Of a stretch of 52,443 bases of DNA, positions 7,239 to 15,561 are shown one piece after another; the stretch's first letter is position 1; each line of letters begins with the position of its first letter. Origin of the DNA: an uncultured Myxococcales bacterium (GTDB taxonomy: Bacteria > Myxococcota_A > UBA9042). The notes below the pieces were generated by a model. It saw only the letters and a list, made by a program, of their open reading frames with translations. It ran no database searches and was not told where the DNA came from. Both the position numbers and the translations under genes were made by a program. The DNA is taken from contig CAIMLR010000034.1 in NCBI GenBank assembly GCA_903842345.1, forward strand, positions 1 through 52,443, in the 5' to 3' direction.

Positions 7239-9938
7239 TCACCAACAGAACTGCTTGCCGCTCAGGAACGGCAGGGAACCAAAACAGATGCCGGGGCCGG
7301 TGCCGCCGGAGCTTGCCGCGCCGCCGAGCCACGCGCTGCCAAAAGTGCTGTGCACGAACGTTGCGCCGCCGCTCAAGCCGTCGAGGCCGACCGAAGCGAA
7401 CCGCGCCGTGAAGGACGTTGCCGCGCAGCCGCTGTCGGTCGCGCCGTCGCAGTCGTTGTCCAGCGCGTCGCACACGTCGCCGATGGCAGGGACCTGTTCG
7501 CCGTCGCAACTGCCCAACGTGCCGGTGGCGTCGCACGTGCCCTTGCCGCCGTGGCAGATGCCGACGCCTTGGGTGCCGTTGGCGCCGCTGTAGCACGCGA
7601 TTTGCACGCTGGTTTGCACGACGTAGACGCAGCCCTTGGCGGGATCGCAGCTGTCCGTTGTGCACGGGTTGCTGTCGTCGCACTTCGCCTGCGGGCCGGG
7701 GACGCAGCCCCAGGTGTTCAGGCCGCCCTTGACCGCGCACTGGTCGCCGACCGTGCACAAGTCATTGTCCGAGCACGACACTTTGGCCCCTTCAAACACG
7801 CACTGGCCGGTCGTCGCGTCGCAGCTGTCATAGGTGCAGAATTCGCCGTCGCTGCAGACTTTCTTGACGCCCTGGGTGCAAATGCCCGACCCGCAGTGGT
7901 CGTTGGCCGTGCACGCGTCGCCGTCGGCGTTGCACGGGTTGTCGTTGAAGGCGTGGGTGCAGCCGGTCGCGGGGTCACAGGCGTCGGTCGTGCACGGGTT
8001 CTTGTCGTTGCAGTCGGGCGCGGGGCCGGGCGCGCAGCCGCCGTCGTTGCACGTGTCGCCCTGCGTGCACAGGTTGTTGTCCGCGTTGCACACTAGGCCG
8101 TTGGGCTTGAGCACGAGGTTGCACGAGCCGCTCTGTTTGCTGCAGACGTTCTCCGCGCAAGGCGTGTTCAGCGCGGGGTCGCACGTCACGATGCTCGCCG
8201 GGTTGAGCTTGCAGCCCTTGGGCGTCCCGCCATTGTCGCAGTACAGAATGCCGTTGCACGGGTCGCCGTCGTCGTATTGCCCGCAGTCCGCGGTCGTCGT
8301 GCACGCGCAGACGTTGCTGGTGCCGACGCACGCGCCGCCCTGGCAGTGGTCGCCGATGGAGCAATCGTCGCCGTCGTAGCAGAACGCGCCGTTGGCGGCG
8401 GCATGAACGCAGCCGACCTTGGCGTCGCAGCTGTCCGTTGTGCACGGGTTGCTGTCGTCGCATTGCGTCGCGTCCTGGGGCGCGCCGACGCAGCCCGTGT
8501 CCGTGCACACGTCGTTCACGGTGCAGACGCTGCCGTCGTCGCAAGGTCCGGTCGTCGCGCTGTGCAGGCAGCCGATTTTGCTGTCGCACACGTCCACCGT
8601 GCAGCTGTTCTTGTCGTCGCACAGCGCGCCGCCACCGACGCATTTGCCGGCGCTGCAGGTTTCGCCCAGCGTGCAGGGATTGCCGTCGGTGCAGGGGACG
8701 CCGTCCAGGTTGCTGGCTACGCATTCGCCGGTCGCCACGTCGCACGTCGCGCTGAGGCACGCGTCCCCGGTTGCGCACGCCTTGGCGCTGCCCGCGGCGC
8801 ACTTGCCGGCCAGGCACGCGTCGTTGACGGTGCAGCCATTGCCGTCCGCGTCGCACGGCGTCCCGTCCGCGGGCAGGCTGGTGCAGCCCTTCTTGGCGTC
8901 ACAACTGTCGACCGTGCACAAGTTCTTGTCGTCGCAGTTCAGCGTCGGTCCCGGCTGGCAGCTGCTGTCCAGACAGTGGTCGCCTTCCGTGCACACCGAG
9001 CCGTCCGCCTCGCACGGCAGGGTGTTGAAACTGTGTTCGCACTTCGCAACCGCGCCGACGTTGTTGCACGCGTCCGTCGTGCACGGCTGGCTGTCGTCGC
9101 ACGTGCTTTCATCGGTCTGGCCGTTGCAGTTGTTGTCGATGCCGTCGCAGATCTCCGCGGTCGTGCTCGTGGCCAGGCAGCCGCTGAGTCCACCGCCTTT
9201 GGGCGCGCCCTTGGCGCCGTCAGGCAAGCACGCGCGCTCGCCCGCGCACACGGCGAGGCCAGCGGACAACGTGCACGGCGTGGTCAGCTGCTGGGCGATG
9301 GCGGTCTGCGAGCATGCGCACGATCCTGGGCCGAGAAACACGCACTGTTGCAGCTTGTTGCCGCCGACGTCCTGCGCGTCCTGGCAGCCGTAGCCGGGCG
9401 GGCATTCCGCGTTGCCCTTGCAGCCGACCCCGCAAAACGCGCCGCCGTCGGCGTTCTTGACGCAGCGCGCGCCGCTGCCGGCGACGTCCTGACAACTGGC
9501 GTTGTCCTTGCACGGATTGCACAGATTGGCGAAGAGCGATTCACACACTTTGGCGGCGCTGCCGTCGGGGCGATTGACCGTCGTGCAGGCAAAACCGGCG
9601 GGGCAGTCGCCCGTGCAGGGCGCGGCGCAGTGCAAGCCGTTGGGCGTTTCCAGGCAAAATCCACTTCCGCATTCCATGTTTGCGGTGCAGGGGCAGTTGT
9701 CAGGAGCGGGCAGGGCGCCGCAGGTCACCGGGCCATCCGGGGCGGCGTCGACGGCAGCATCCGTACCCGGGCCCGTGTCCTCGGCAACGTCTGAACCCGC
9801 GTCATCGGTGGTGGCAACGTCGGCCGCCTCGCCGTTTGTCGTCACGTCGGGCGCGCCGCACGCAACGATCAGGAGAAGCGAGGCGACAAGGCCAAGCGCT
9901 GGCAAAAAGGTAAACCGGTGTGGAATTCCTGCTGCCAT
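7239..9938 (-). CDS. Giant Cys/Asp-repeat lipoprotein with two MopE-like loops
   Basis: An 899-residue lipoprotein. The signal ends LLLIVAC (C27), followed by an Asp/Ala stalk (about residues 30-68). The rest is dominated by repeats of the type CDDxNxCTxDxCD...GCxH and GxxCDDGxxCTxxDxCxxGxC, with roughly ten or more pairs, and two MopE-like loops: DGIDNNCNGQTD at about residue 270 and DALDNDCDGATD near residue 825. Each unit has regularly spaced cysteines, implying a long disulphide-rich rod. The start at 9938 is preferred to an upstream in-frame GTG at 9968, with GGAG nine bases upstream. First gene of a probable two-gene operon with the P-domain/collar protein. Function unknown; an adhesin or surface fibre is inference. 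Confidence 0.8.
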   Translation of the reverse strand: MAAGIPHRFTFLPALGLVASLLLIVACGAPDVTTNGEAADVATTDDAGSDVAEDTGPGTDAAVDAAPDGPVTCGALPAPDNCPCTANMECGSGFCLETPNGLHCAAPCTGDCPAGFACTTVNRPDGSAAKVCESLFANLCNPCKDNASCQDVAGSGARCVKNADGGAFCGVGCKGNAECPPGYGCQDAQDVGGNKLQQCVFLGPGSCACSQTAIAQQLTTPCTLSAGLAVCAGERACLPDGAKGAPKGGGLSGCLATSTTAEICDGIDNNCNGQTDESTCDDSQPCTTDACNNVGAVAKCEHSFNTLPCEADGSVCTEGDHCLDSSCQPGPTLNCDDKNLCTVDSCDAKKGCTSLPADGTPCDADGNGCTVNDACLAGKCAAGSAKACATGDACLSATCDVATGECVASNLDGVPCTDGNPCTLGETCSAGKCVGGGALCDDKNSCTVDVCDSKIGCLHSATTGPCDDGSVCTVNDVCTDTGCVGAPQDATQCDDSNPCTTDSCDAKVGCVHAAANGAFCYDGDDCSIGDHCQGGACVGTSNVCACTTTADCGQYDDGDPCNGILYCDNGGTPKGCKLNPASIVTCDPALNTPCAENVCSKQSGSCNLVLKPNGLVCNADNNLCTQGDTCNDGGCAPGPAPDCNDKNPCTTDACDPATGCTHAFNDNPCNADGDACTANDHCGSGICTQGVKKVCSDGEFCTYDSCDATTGQCVFEGAKVSCSDNDLCTVGDQCAVKGGLNTWGCVPGPQAKCDDSNPCTTDSCDPAKGCVYVVQTSVQIACYSGANGTQGVGICHGGKGTCDATGTLGSCDGEQVPAIGDVCDALDNDCDGATDSGCAATSFTARFASVGLDGLSGGATFVHSTFGSAWLGGAASSGGTGPGICFGSLPFLSGKQFCW
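7640..9115 (-). repeat. CDD/CTxD cysteine repeat array (coding)
   Basis: Repeated DNA motifs encode C-D-D-x-N-x-C-T and G-C-x-H blocks about every 40-45 residues. At nucleotide level the copies share runs such as gtcgcagctgtccgttgtgc (7647-7666 and again at 8427-8446), showing partly recent duplication or conversion between units. Confidence 0.7.
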
Positions 9939-10032
9939 CCCGCCCGACTCCGCCGCGCCGCACGCCACTGTGCTTGCCGTGGATTGTCACCGCAGTGGCG
10001 AACAGGTGCAACGCTGAAATGTGAAGATTTGG

Positions 10033-10482
10033 CTACGGCCCAGGCTCAAAAGTCTCCAGCGCTTTTGCCAGCTTGGCCTCGACGGCGACGTAGCGCGCGT
10101 ACGGTCCCGCGGCCTCCACGAGCGTCACGCGGTCGCCGGTCACAAAGATCGTCACCGCGAAGACCCAATCCTCGTTTCCGCGCGGCGCGAGCCACTCCAG
10201 CGTGCAGCCGTTGGCGCCGGCGCGGGTCGTGAAGCAACGCTCGGCCTTCTTGGTGTAACCGCGCGCCGTCAAATGTCTTTGCGTCGCATCGGTCCAAAAT
10301 GGCAGCTCGGCCTTGGGCTCGTTCTTGACGTCGCGGGCCTTGACGCGCACGCCGTCGGCGGTTGTCCACGCAAAGTTGCCGTGGCCTTTGGTGTATTTGA
10401 CGAAGCCGTCGGGCGCGTCCATTCGGTAGGTCGGACCGCAGGCGCAGAGCAGCATCAACAGGGCAAGTGTAAGCCAGCGCAT
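10033..10482 (-). CDS. Small lipoprotein, stand-alone copy of the C-terminal domain of the upstream DUF4349 gene
   Basis: A 149-residue protein beginning MRWLTLALLMLLCACG with probable lipidation at C15; GGAG lies six bases before the ATG. The mature part aligns by eye with the last ~125 residues of the DUF4349 protein at 11257-12576: both run from a GFV(K/L)(Y/F) start, through a V.N.PK..L.FW..A block and a central RG or RD turn, to an aromatic strand and a closing AL.TF. The upstream longer open frame (to 10668) has no signal and is not used. It lies 136 bases downstream of the short DUF4349 gene on the same strand. No known family or catalytic residue recognised. Confidence 0.7.
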   Translation of the reverse strand: MRWLTLALLMLLCACGPTYRMDAPDGFVKYTKGHGNFAWTTADGVRVKARDVKNEPKAELPFWTDATQRHLTARGYTKKAERCFTTRAGANGCTLEWLAPRGNEDWVFAVTIFVTGDRVTLVEAAGPYARYVAVEAKLAKALETFEPGP

Positions 10483-10618
10483 TATAAACTCCGACCGAGG
10501 TTCGAGGTCATTCGTTCCCGAACCACGGCGGGCCACAGGAGGTGCACGCGCGCGGTCCCAGTCGGAAATGCAACCGGTCTGGGAGACGAAGTACGGTGTT
10601 GGCAAGAGGTCAGCATGT

Positions 10619-11254
10619 TTAGAATGCCCCCAAGAACTGTTCGAGATCCAAGGTATTGAGCCACTCAAACGGCGACACGACTTGATCCACGCGCCGCTCC
10701 TGATGGAACTGGAACGTCACCCGCACCGCCGCGCTGCGCACGTTGGTCTCCTCGACCTCCAGCTCGCTGCGCAGGCGCTCCAAATCCGTGACGAGCGCCG
10801 TCATGGAACTCTCCACCTTCAGCGTCGCCGCCACGTTCGAGTCATCCAGGAACGCCCGCAACCGCTGGAAAATGTCGCGCTTCGTGCGCAAGCGCGCCTG
10901 CAGGTCCGCGATCACCTCCGTGCGATCGCTCCGCTGCAGCGTGCGCGCGAGCACGAGCCCCGTCTGGCTGATTTGCGCCAGCACGCTCTCCACCTGCAGC
11001 GGCGGAATCCGCAGGTCCAGCCGGCCATCCGAGACAAGCGTCGGATAGCCGCCCGCCTGTTTCGTCAGCTCCAGCACCTGCCGTCGCACCTGATCCGGGT
11101 GCGCGACCTTGAGCGCCAGCGTCGCCTCCATCGCCGTCTGGCGCGCGCCGCGTTCGCCGTCGTCGGTCCGCGTCACGTGGCCGGGAAGTGGCGCTGGTTC
11201 AAGCGCTTGTGCGCTCATTGGCAACAAGAACATCGCGATCAGCAAGCTTCGCAT
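10619..11254 (-). CDS. Short DUF4349-type periplasmic protein
   Basis: A 211-residue protein with signal peptide MRSLLIAMFLLPMSAQA. The mature chain follows the DUF4349 plan: an N-terminal beta segment (TLALKVAHPDQVRRQVLELT, GGYPT, LDLRIPP), then a coiled-coil-prone helix (residues about 115-170, with LQARLRTKRDIFQRLRAF and LERLRSELEVEE), then a short beta tail. It lacks the extra C-terminal domain seen in its upstream neighbour. The start lies 2 bases after that neighbour's stop, so the pair is clearly one transcript. The role of DUF4349 proteins is not settled. Confidence 0.72.
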   Translation of the reverse strand: MRSLLIAMFLLPMSAQALEPAPLPGHVTRTDDGERGARQTAMEATLALKVAHPDQVRRQVLELTKQAGGYPTLVSDGRLDLRIPPLQVESVLAQISQTGLVLARTLQRSDRTEVIADLQARLRTKRDIFQRLRAFLDDSNVAATLKVESSMTALVTDLERLRSELEVEETNVRSAAVRVTFQFHQERRVDQVVSPFEWLNTLDLEQFLGAF

Positions 11255-11256
11255 GG

Positions 11257-12576
11257 CTAGTCCACCCCAAAAGTTGTCAGCGCCGACAGCACCGCCGCCC
11301 CGTGGGCCTTGTACGCGGTTTCATCGGGGAAAAATGCTTCAACGATCCAAGCCTTGTCGCCCGCCGTCGTCGTCGCGATCAGCCACCAACGCGGCTTGGG
11401 ATCCTTGTTCTTGTAGACGCGCACTTCCAGTTGGCCCTGCCGGCTGGATTCAACAAGCGCCTCGTCACGCCCATCCATCTCAAACTCGACCGCCCGCGCC
11501 CAGAACAGCGCGTCGCCCTTGGGATCATTGGCCACGCTCGCGGCGCGCAGCATGGACGTGTCCGCCGCCTGCGCCCGCCACGCGCCCGTGTCGCCCAACA
11601 GCACCCATTTTTCGTCAAACAGCACAAATCCCGCCGGCAGCACCATGCGCACGTGCTCATGGCCGTCCAGCAGCGTCACCCGGTGCGCAGTCAGCCCGCG
11701 CACCCAGTCAAACGGGGACGCGTGCGACGTCACCACCCCCGCGTTCACCAGCGACTCGAAGTCGATGGTGATCGTGAAATAGTTCGTCAGGTTGCGCAGC
11801 GTCGCCAGGGACGACTGCATCGTCTCAATCAGCTCCGTCAGCCGCTTGATTTCCTCGAGGATCTGCAGCCGCTCCTCCACGTCCTTCACCGTCTTCAGCA
11901 GCTCCAGCAGCCGCGCCCGCGCCTGCACCGCCACCGCCAACCGCGCGTCCAGATCCGTCACCTGCCGCGTCACATCCACGGCCTGGATTTGCCGCTGCAG
12001 CACTTCGCCCAGATTGGCGAATTTCAGCATCGCCGCGTCAAAATCCGTCGCGGGCATTCGCACGATCAGCGTGGACGCCGTTTGCATCTGCACGTAGCCG
12101 CCGCCCTCAATCGCCGCCTTGGTCGCCGCGTCGATCGCCTCCAGCGTCCGGCGTACCCGCAGCTTCAGGTAGCCCTGATAGATCACGGATTGCGCGCGCT
12201 TGGTCTCCTGCAGCTGCGCCTGCTGCTGCGGCGCGGACTGGCCATGGCCGCCGTTCTTGCCGACGAGCGAGCCGCTCAGCTGGCTGTCCCCAAACTCATA
12301 CGCCTTCTTGCTGCCGATTGAAACCGGCGTCCCGACCGCGCGCGGCGGGGGCGCCATCGGTCGCGCGGAGTCCGTCGCCGGCGCTCGGTCACCCCGATAG
12401 CCCGATCGCGCCGCGGTTGACTCCGCCTGAACCTGATACGCAACGGGCTGCTCGGCGTACGCCTGTTCTTCATACTGCGGCGCCGCCATGCCGGAGCGCA
12501 TCGCGCCGCAGGAAGGCAGCGCCAGCGCCGGGAAAGCCAGCAGCAGGGCGGTGAGAATCGTTCTGTACAAGCGCAT
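11257..12576 (-). CDS. DUF4349 lipoprotein with extra C-terminal domain
   Basis: A 439-residue protein. Signal MRLYRTILTALLLAFPALAL is followed by PSCG, a possible lipobox (C23). Residues 25-140 are a Gln/Ala/Pro-rich disordered region. DUF4349 follows (about 140-305): GYLKLRV, GGYVQMQTASTLIVRMPATDF, then a long coiled coil (VAVQARARLLELLKTVKDVE, EEIKRLTELIE). The final ~125 residues form a separate domain also found as the small lipoprotein at 10033-10482. The start was chosen at the first Met opening a signal peptide; the open frame continues upstream to 13122 without coding character. Heads the three-gene minus-strand group and is divergent from purS. Confidence 0.73.
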   Translation of the reverse strand: MRLYRTILTALLLAFPALALPSCGAMRSGMAAPQYEEQAYAEQPVAYQVQAESTAARSGYRGDRAPATDSARPMAPPPRAVGTPVSIGSKKAYEFGDSQLSGSLVGKNGGHGQSAPQQQAQLQETKRAQSVIYQGYLKLRVRRTLEAIDAATKAAIEGGGYVQMQTASTLIVRMPATDFDAAMLKFANLGEVLQRQIQAVDVTRQVTDLDARLAVAVQARARLLELLKTVKDVEERLQILEEIKRLTELIETMQSSLATLRNLTNYFTITIDFESLVNAGVVTSHASPFDWVRGLTAHRVTLLDGHEHVRMVLPAGFVLFDEKWVLLGDTGAWRAQAADTSMLRAASVANDPKGDALFWARAVEFEMDGRDEALVESSRQGQLEVRVYKNKDPKPRWWLIATTTAGDKAWIVEAFFPDETAYKAHGAAVLSALTTFGVD

Positions 12577-12892
12577 CGGAACTCCTGGCTCCAAGTTTGG
12601 GCCATCGGCGCACCTATCCTGCGAAGTGAATTCGCGGGGTTCTACGCCATTGCCAAGCCGCAGCCACGGTTGGGGCGAGGGTGTCGGAAGTTCTCCGACC
12701 CTTTCCCCGTCGCGCAGCGAAACGGACCGCGGCGATTGTCGCCGAGCCCTCAGACGCACACAACCTCCAGGCGATTCAATGCGCCGGCAAAATGGTTCGA
12801 CCTGCCGTTGCGCAAATGTCGCTTGGCCAAATGCGCGGCGATCGACCATCCTCCGCGCCCGCGGCCCTTCGTCGCATCTACCTGAGGCGTCC
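12577..12892. other. Divergent intergenic region between the DUF4349 operon and purS
   Basis: 316 bases with no supported gene. It must hold the promoters of both flanking units. The only structure I see is a small hairpin, GTCGGA (12683-12688) with TCCGAC (12694-12699). No convincing -35/-10 pair and no PurR-like box recognised. Confidence 0.5.
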
Positions 12893-13138
12893 ATGCGTGC
12901 CCGCGTCATCGTTCTCCCCCGTCCTGAAATTCTCGATCCGCAAGGCCGCGCTGTGGCCCACGCTCTTTCCGCGCTGCACTTCGGCGGCGTCGAGGACGTC
13001 CGCGTCGGTCGCATTGTCGACCTGACGTTGCAGGATGGCCTGGAGCGCGGCGCTGCCGAGCTGCAGGTCCGCAAGATGGCCAAGGATCTGCTGGCCAACC
13101 CGATCGTCGAAGATTTCACCATTCAGTGGCTGGATTAG
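12893..13138 (+). CDS. purS: Phosphoribosylformylglycinamidine synthase subunit PurS
   Basis: An 81-residue protein of the normal PurS length. It shows the family's ferredoxin-like pattern: N-terminal strand RARVIVLPRPEILDPQGRAV, the helix ALSALHFGGVEDVRVG, strand RIVDLTL and a C-terminal NPIVEDFTIQWLD. PurS joins PurQ and small PurL to make the FGAM synthase complex (step four of de novo purine synthesis) and helps move ammonia between glutaminase and synthase. TGAGG lies before the ATG. purQ follows after 48 bases containing a perfect inverted repeat. Confidence 0.92.
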   Translation: MRARVIVLPRPEILDPQGRAVAHALSALHFGGVEDVRVGRIVDLTLQDGLERGAAELQVRKMAKDLLANPIVEDFTIQWLD

Positions 13139-13139
13139 G

Positions 13140-13157
13140 TCTGACCAAAAGGTCAGA
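13140..13157. promoter_or_regulatory. Inverted repeat TCTGACC-AAAA-GGTCAGA between purS and purQ
   Basis: Perfect 7-base arms and a 4-base loop directly after the purS stop codon. The arm sequence CTGACC/GGTCAG recurs at 13892-13907 and the core at 16842-16855. It could be an operator or a weak mRNA hairpin; there is no U-tract after it. Confidence 0.45.
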
Positions 13158-13186
13158 TTCACTTTGCCAAGCGACAGGCGGAACCC

Positions 13187-13882
13187 ATGCGCGTCTCAGT
13201 CCTGCAATTTCCCGGGTCCAACTGCGACCATGACTGCACCTACGCCTTTGGCAGCGTGCTCGGCTGCCAGACCAGTCTGGTGTGGCACGGCGAGACGGAA
13301 CTGCCGGCTGACACCGGTCTGGTCATTGTCCCGGGCGGTTTCTCCTATGGCGACTACCTGCGCTGCGGCGCCATTGCCGCGCACTCGCCGATCATGGCCG
13401 CGGCCAAGCGCTTTGCCGACAACGGCGGCGCGATCGTCGGGATCTGCAACGGCTTCCAGATTCTGACGGAATCGCGGCTCCTTCCCGGCGCGCTGCTGCG
13501 CAACCAGAACCTGAGCTTTGTCTGCAAGAACGTGACGTTGCGCGTGGACAGCCAGAAGAGCCCGTTGACCGCGCGGCTCCCCGTCGGATCGCTCTACACG
13601 ATGCCGATCGCCCACATGGAAGGCAACTTCACGGCCAGCGAGTTGACCCTCGCGGATCTGGAAGCGAATGGCCAGATTGTGCTGCGCTACGTCGATGAGC
13701 ATGGGGAAGCGACCCACCACGCCAATCCCAACGGCGCGGCGCGCAACATCGCCGGCGTGGCCAATCGCGCGGGCAACGTCATCGGACTGATGCCGCATCC
13801 GGAGCGCGCAATTGAAGCGCTGCTCGGCGGCACGGACGGCAAGTCGATGCTCACTGGACTCATCGCGTACGTCCGCAGCTGA
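13187..13882 (+). CDS. purQ: Phosphoribosylformylglycinamidine synthase subunit PurQ (glutaminase)
   Basis: A 231-residue class I glutamine amidotransferase. The nucleophile is C87 in GICNGFQIL; H204 and E206 in LMPHPERA complete the triad; VIVPGGFSYGDYLRCGA is the PurQ oxyanion and interface strand. It supplies ammonia to PurL. Length and N terminus (MRVSVLQFPGSNCDHD) match the family. It follows purS with 48 bases between and converges on an aldehyde dehydrogenase gene, whose stop codon lies inside a palindrome 10 bases after the purQ stop. Confidence 0.95.
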   Translation: MRVSVLQFPGSNCDHDCTYAFGSVLGCQTSLVWHGETELPADTGLVIVPGGFSYGDYLRCGAIAAHSPIMAAAKRFADNGGAIVGICNGFQILTESRLLPGALLRNQNLSFVCKNVTLRVDSQKSPLTARLPVGSLYTMPIAHMEGNFTASELTLADLEANGQIVLRYVDEHGEATHHANPNGAARNIAGVANRAGNVIGLMPHPERAIEALLGGTDGKSMLTGLIAYVRS

Positions 13883-13891
13883 TCGCGCATC

Positions 13892-13907
13892 CTGACCAAT
13901 TGGTCAG
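13892..13907. terminator. Palindrome CTGACC-AATT-GGTCAG between convergent purQ and aldehyde dehydrogenase genes
   Basis: Perfect palindrome located 10 bases after the purQ stop and covering the stop codon of the opposite gene. The position suits a bidirectional terminator, but neither side has a U-tract and the arms are the same as those between purS and purQ, so a protein-binding site is equally possible. Confidence 0.4.
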
Positions 13908-15322
13908 ACGCGCAGCGCCAACACCCGCGGCTCGGTGTATTCCTCAATCGCTGACCGCGGCCCTTCGCGGCCCAGCCCGGAATCCTTGACGCCGCCATAC
14001 GGCATCTGGTCCACCCGGAACGTTGGCACGTCATCGTGGATCAGCGCGCCGACTTCAATGCGCTCAAACGCCCGCCAGATCGCCCGGATATCCTGCGTGA
14101 AGAGCCCCGTCTGCAGGCCAAAACGCGAGGAATTCACCCGCTCGATCGCCTCGTCCAGCAGGTTGTAGGTCTCCAGGCACACGATGGGGCCAAACGCTTC
14201 TTCAGCGGCGAGCTTGCAGTGCGCCGGCACGTTGAGCAGGACGGTTGGCTGCAGGATCGGCCCGTTCCATTCACCGCCCGTCAACACGCTCGCGCCGGCA
14301 TCGCGCGCTTCTTTCAACCAGCTTTCAAGCCGTTGGACGGCCGCCGCATTGATGACCGGCCCGCAGAGCGTCGCTTCATCGGCTGGATCGCCCGCGAGTG
14401 CGCTTGTTTGCAGGTGCGCGCCCAGGTGCGCGGCAAAATCTTCCACGATGTCCTGCTGCACAAGCACGCGCTGCACGGAAATGCAGGACTGCCCGGCGTA
14501 CGCAAAACCGCCGATCGCCACGCGATGGACCGATCGGTCAAGATCGGCGTCCGCGCAAACAATCGCCGACGCGTTGCCGCCGAGTTCAAGCAGCACTTTC
14601 TGACGGCGCGCCTGCGCTTTGAGCTGCCAGCCGACCGGCGCGCTGCCCGTGAACGTCAGCACTTTCACGCGCGGGTCGCTCACCAACGGCGCCAGATCCA
14701 AGAGATCCGGCATCACCACGGAGATCATCGGCTCCGGCAGGCCGGCCTCCAGGGCCAACTGGGCCAGCCGGAATGTGGAGAGCGGCGCGAGCGGCGACGG
14801 CTTGAGGACGATCGGACAGCCCGCGGCGATAGCGGGCGCCAGCTTGTGCACGACGAGGTTCAGCGGAAAGTTGAACGGCGTGATCGCGCTGATCAGGCCG
14901 AGCGGAAACCGCCGCACGATGCCCCAGCGGCCTTCCCCCGGCTCCGCGAGGCCAAGATCCAGGAGCTCACCGTTGCGCGCCACCTCGCCGGCGGCAAAAG
15001 CCAGCGTGTCGGCCGCGCGCCGCACTTCCGTGCGCGCCAGGGCAATCGGCTTGCCGGCTTCCTGCTGGATGAGCGTCGCCAGCTCCAGCTCGTTGAGCAT
15101 CAGGAGCTGTTGCAGCCGCTGGAGAATTTCCCGTCGCCGCCATGCCGGCAGCGCCGCGGCGTCGCGCTCAGCCTCGTGGCCACGCTGCAGCGCCCGCTCC
15201 ACGTGATCCGCGGAGGCCTGATGCACTGCGCCCACGACCGTCTGGTTGAACGGATTGTGGACCTTGTGCAGCGCGCCGCCGGCAACTTCCTGTCCGGCGA
15301 TGAGCGAGGGGAATGTGTACAT
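13904..15322 (-). CDS. NAD(P)-dependent aldehyde dehydrogenase
   Basis: A 472-residue member of the aldehyde dehydrogenase superfamily. The cofactor and catalytic residues are all visible: N151 in ITPFNFPLN, K174 in VLKPSPLAP, E246 in LELGGNAS, and the nucleophile C280 in YAGQSCISVQR. The QSCISVQR context recalls lactaldehyde, succinate-semialdehyde-like and phosphonoacetaldehyde dehydrogenases, so the substrate is uncertain. A strong GGAGG site sits 4 bases before the ATG at 15322. The gene is inserted on the opposite strand between purQ and purL, 239 bases from divergent purL. Confidence 0.88.
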   Translation of the reverse strand: MYTFPSLIAGQEVAGGALHKVHNPFNQTVVGAVHQASADHVERALQRGHEAERDAAALPAWRRREILQRLQQLLMLNELELATLIQQEAGKPIALARTEVRRAADTLAFAAGEVARNGELLDLGLAEPGEGRWGIVRRFPLGLISAITPFNFPLNLVVHKLAPAIAAGCPIVLKPSPLAPLSTFRLAQLALEAGLPEPMISVVMPDLLDLAPLVSDPRVKVLTFTGSAPVGWQLKAQARRQKVLLELGGNASAIVCADADLDRSVHRVAIGGFAYAGQSCISVQRVLVQQDIVEDFAAHLGAHLQTSALAGDPADEATLCGPVINAAAVQRLESWLKEARDAGASVLTGGEWNGPILQPTVLLNVPAHCKLAAEEAFGPIVCLETYNLLDEAIERVNSSRFGLQTGLFTQDIRAIWRAFERIEVGALIHDDVPTFRVDQMPYGGVKDSGLGREGPRSAIEEYTEPRVLALRV

Positions 15323-15534
15323 GGAACCTCCGGGCAGCAGGATAGCGCGGTTGTGCGGTGGTGGGCAGTGGACGGGCGGCGAGAGGTCGCTGGCGCGCGC
15401 GAGATCCACTGCGCTTGAACCCGCGGAAAATGGCCAGAACGACCGTCCAGATGCGGCAATCCAGGCCGTCGCCGCCGCGGCTTTCTGATAGTTGCGCAAT
15501 TGTCGTTTGCCATCGGTGACGCCGATCGCGGAGA

Positions 15535-15557
15535 CTCCGGCCCCTTCCAGCCGGAGG
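15535..15557 (+). promoter_or_regulatory. Small hairpin covering the purL ribosome-binding site
   Basis: CTCCGG (15535-15540) can pair with CCGGAG (15551-15556), which contains most of the GGAGG Shine-Dalgarno for the ATG at 15562. The six-pair stem could dampen translation; whether it is used is not shown by the sequence. Confidence 0.3.
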
Positions 15558-15561
15558 CCCT

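Noticed and set aside
5203-7593. Plus-strand open frame of 796 codons
   Set aside because: Runs out of frame through the MopE gene and antisense to the P-domain gene; low-complexity Arg/Ala text without homology features.
7640-9115. Possible CRISPR-like array
   Set aside because: Repeats are coding (Cys/Asp units), not identical, and spacers are not unique; no cas genes.
15491-15510. PurR-like box (GCGCAA ... CGTTTGC) before purL
   Set aside because: Half-sites resemble the E. coli box but spacing is wrong by two bases and PurR of that type is not expected here.
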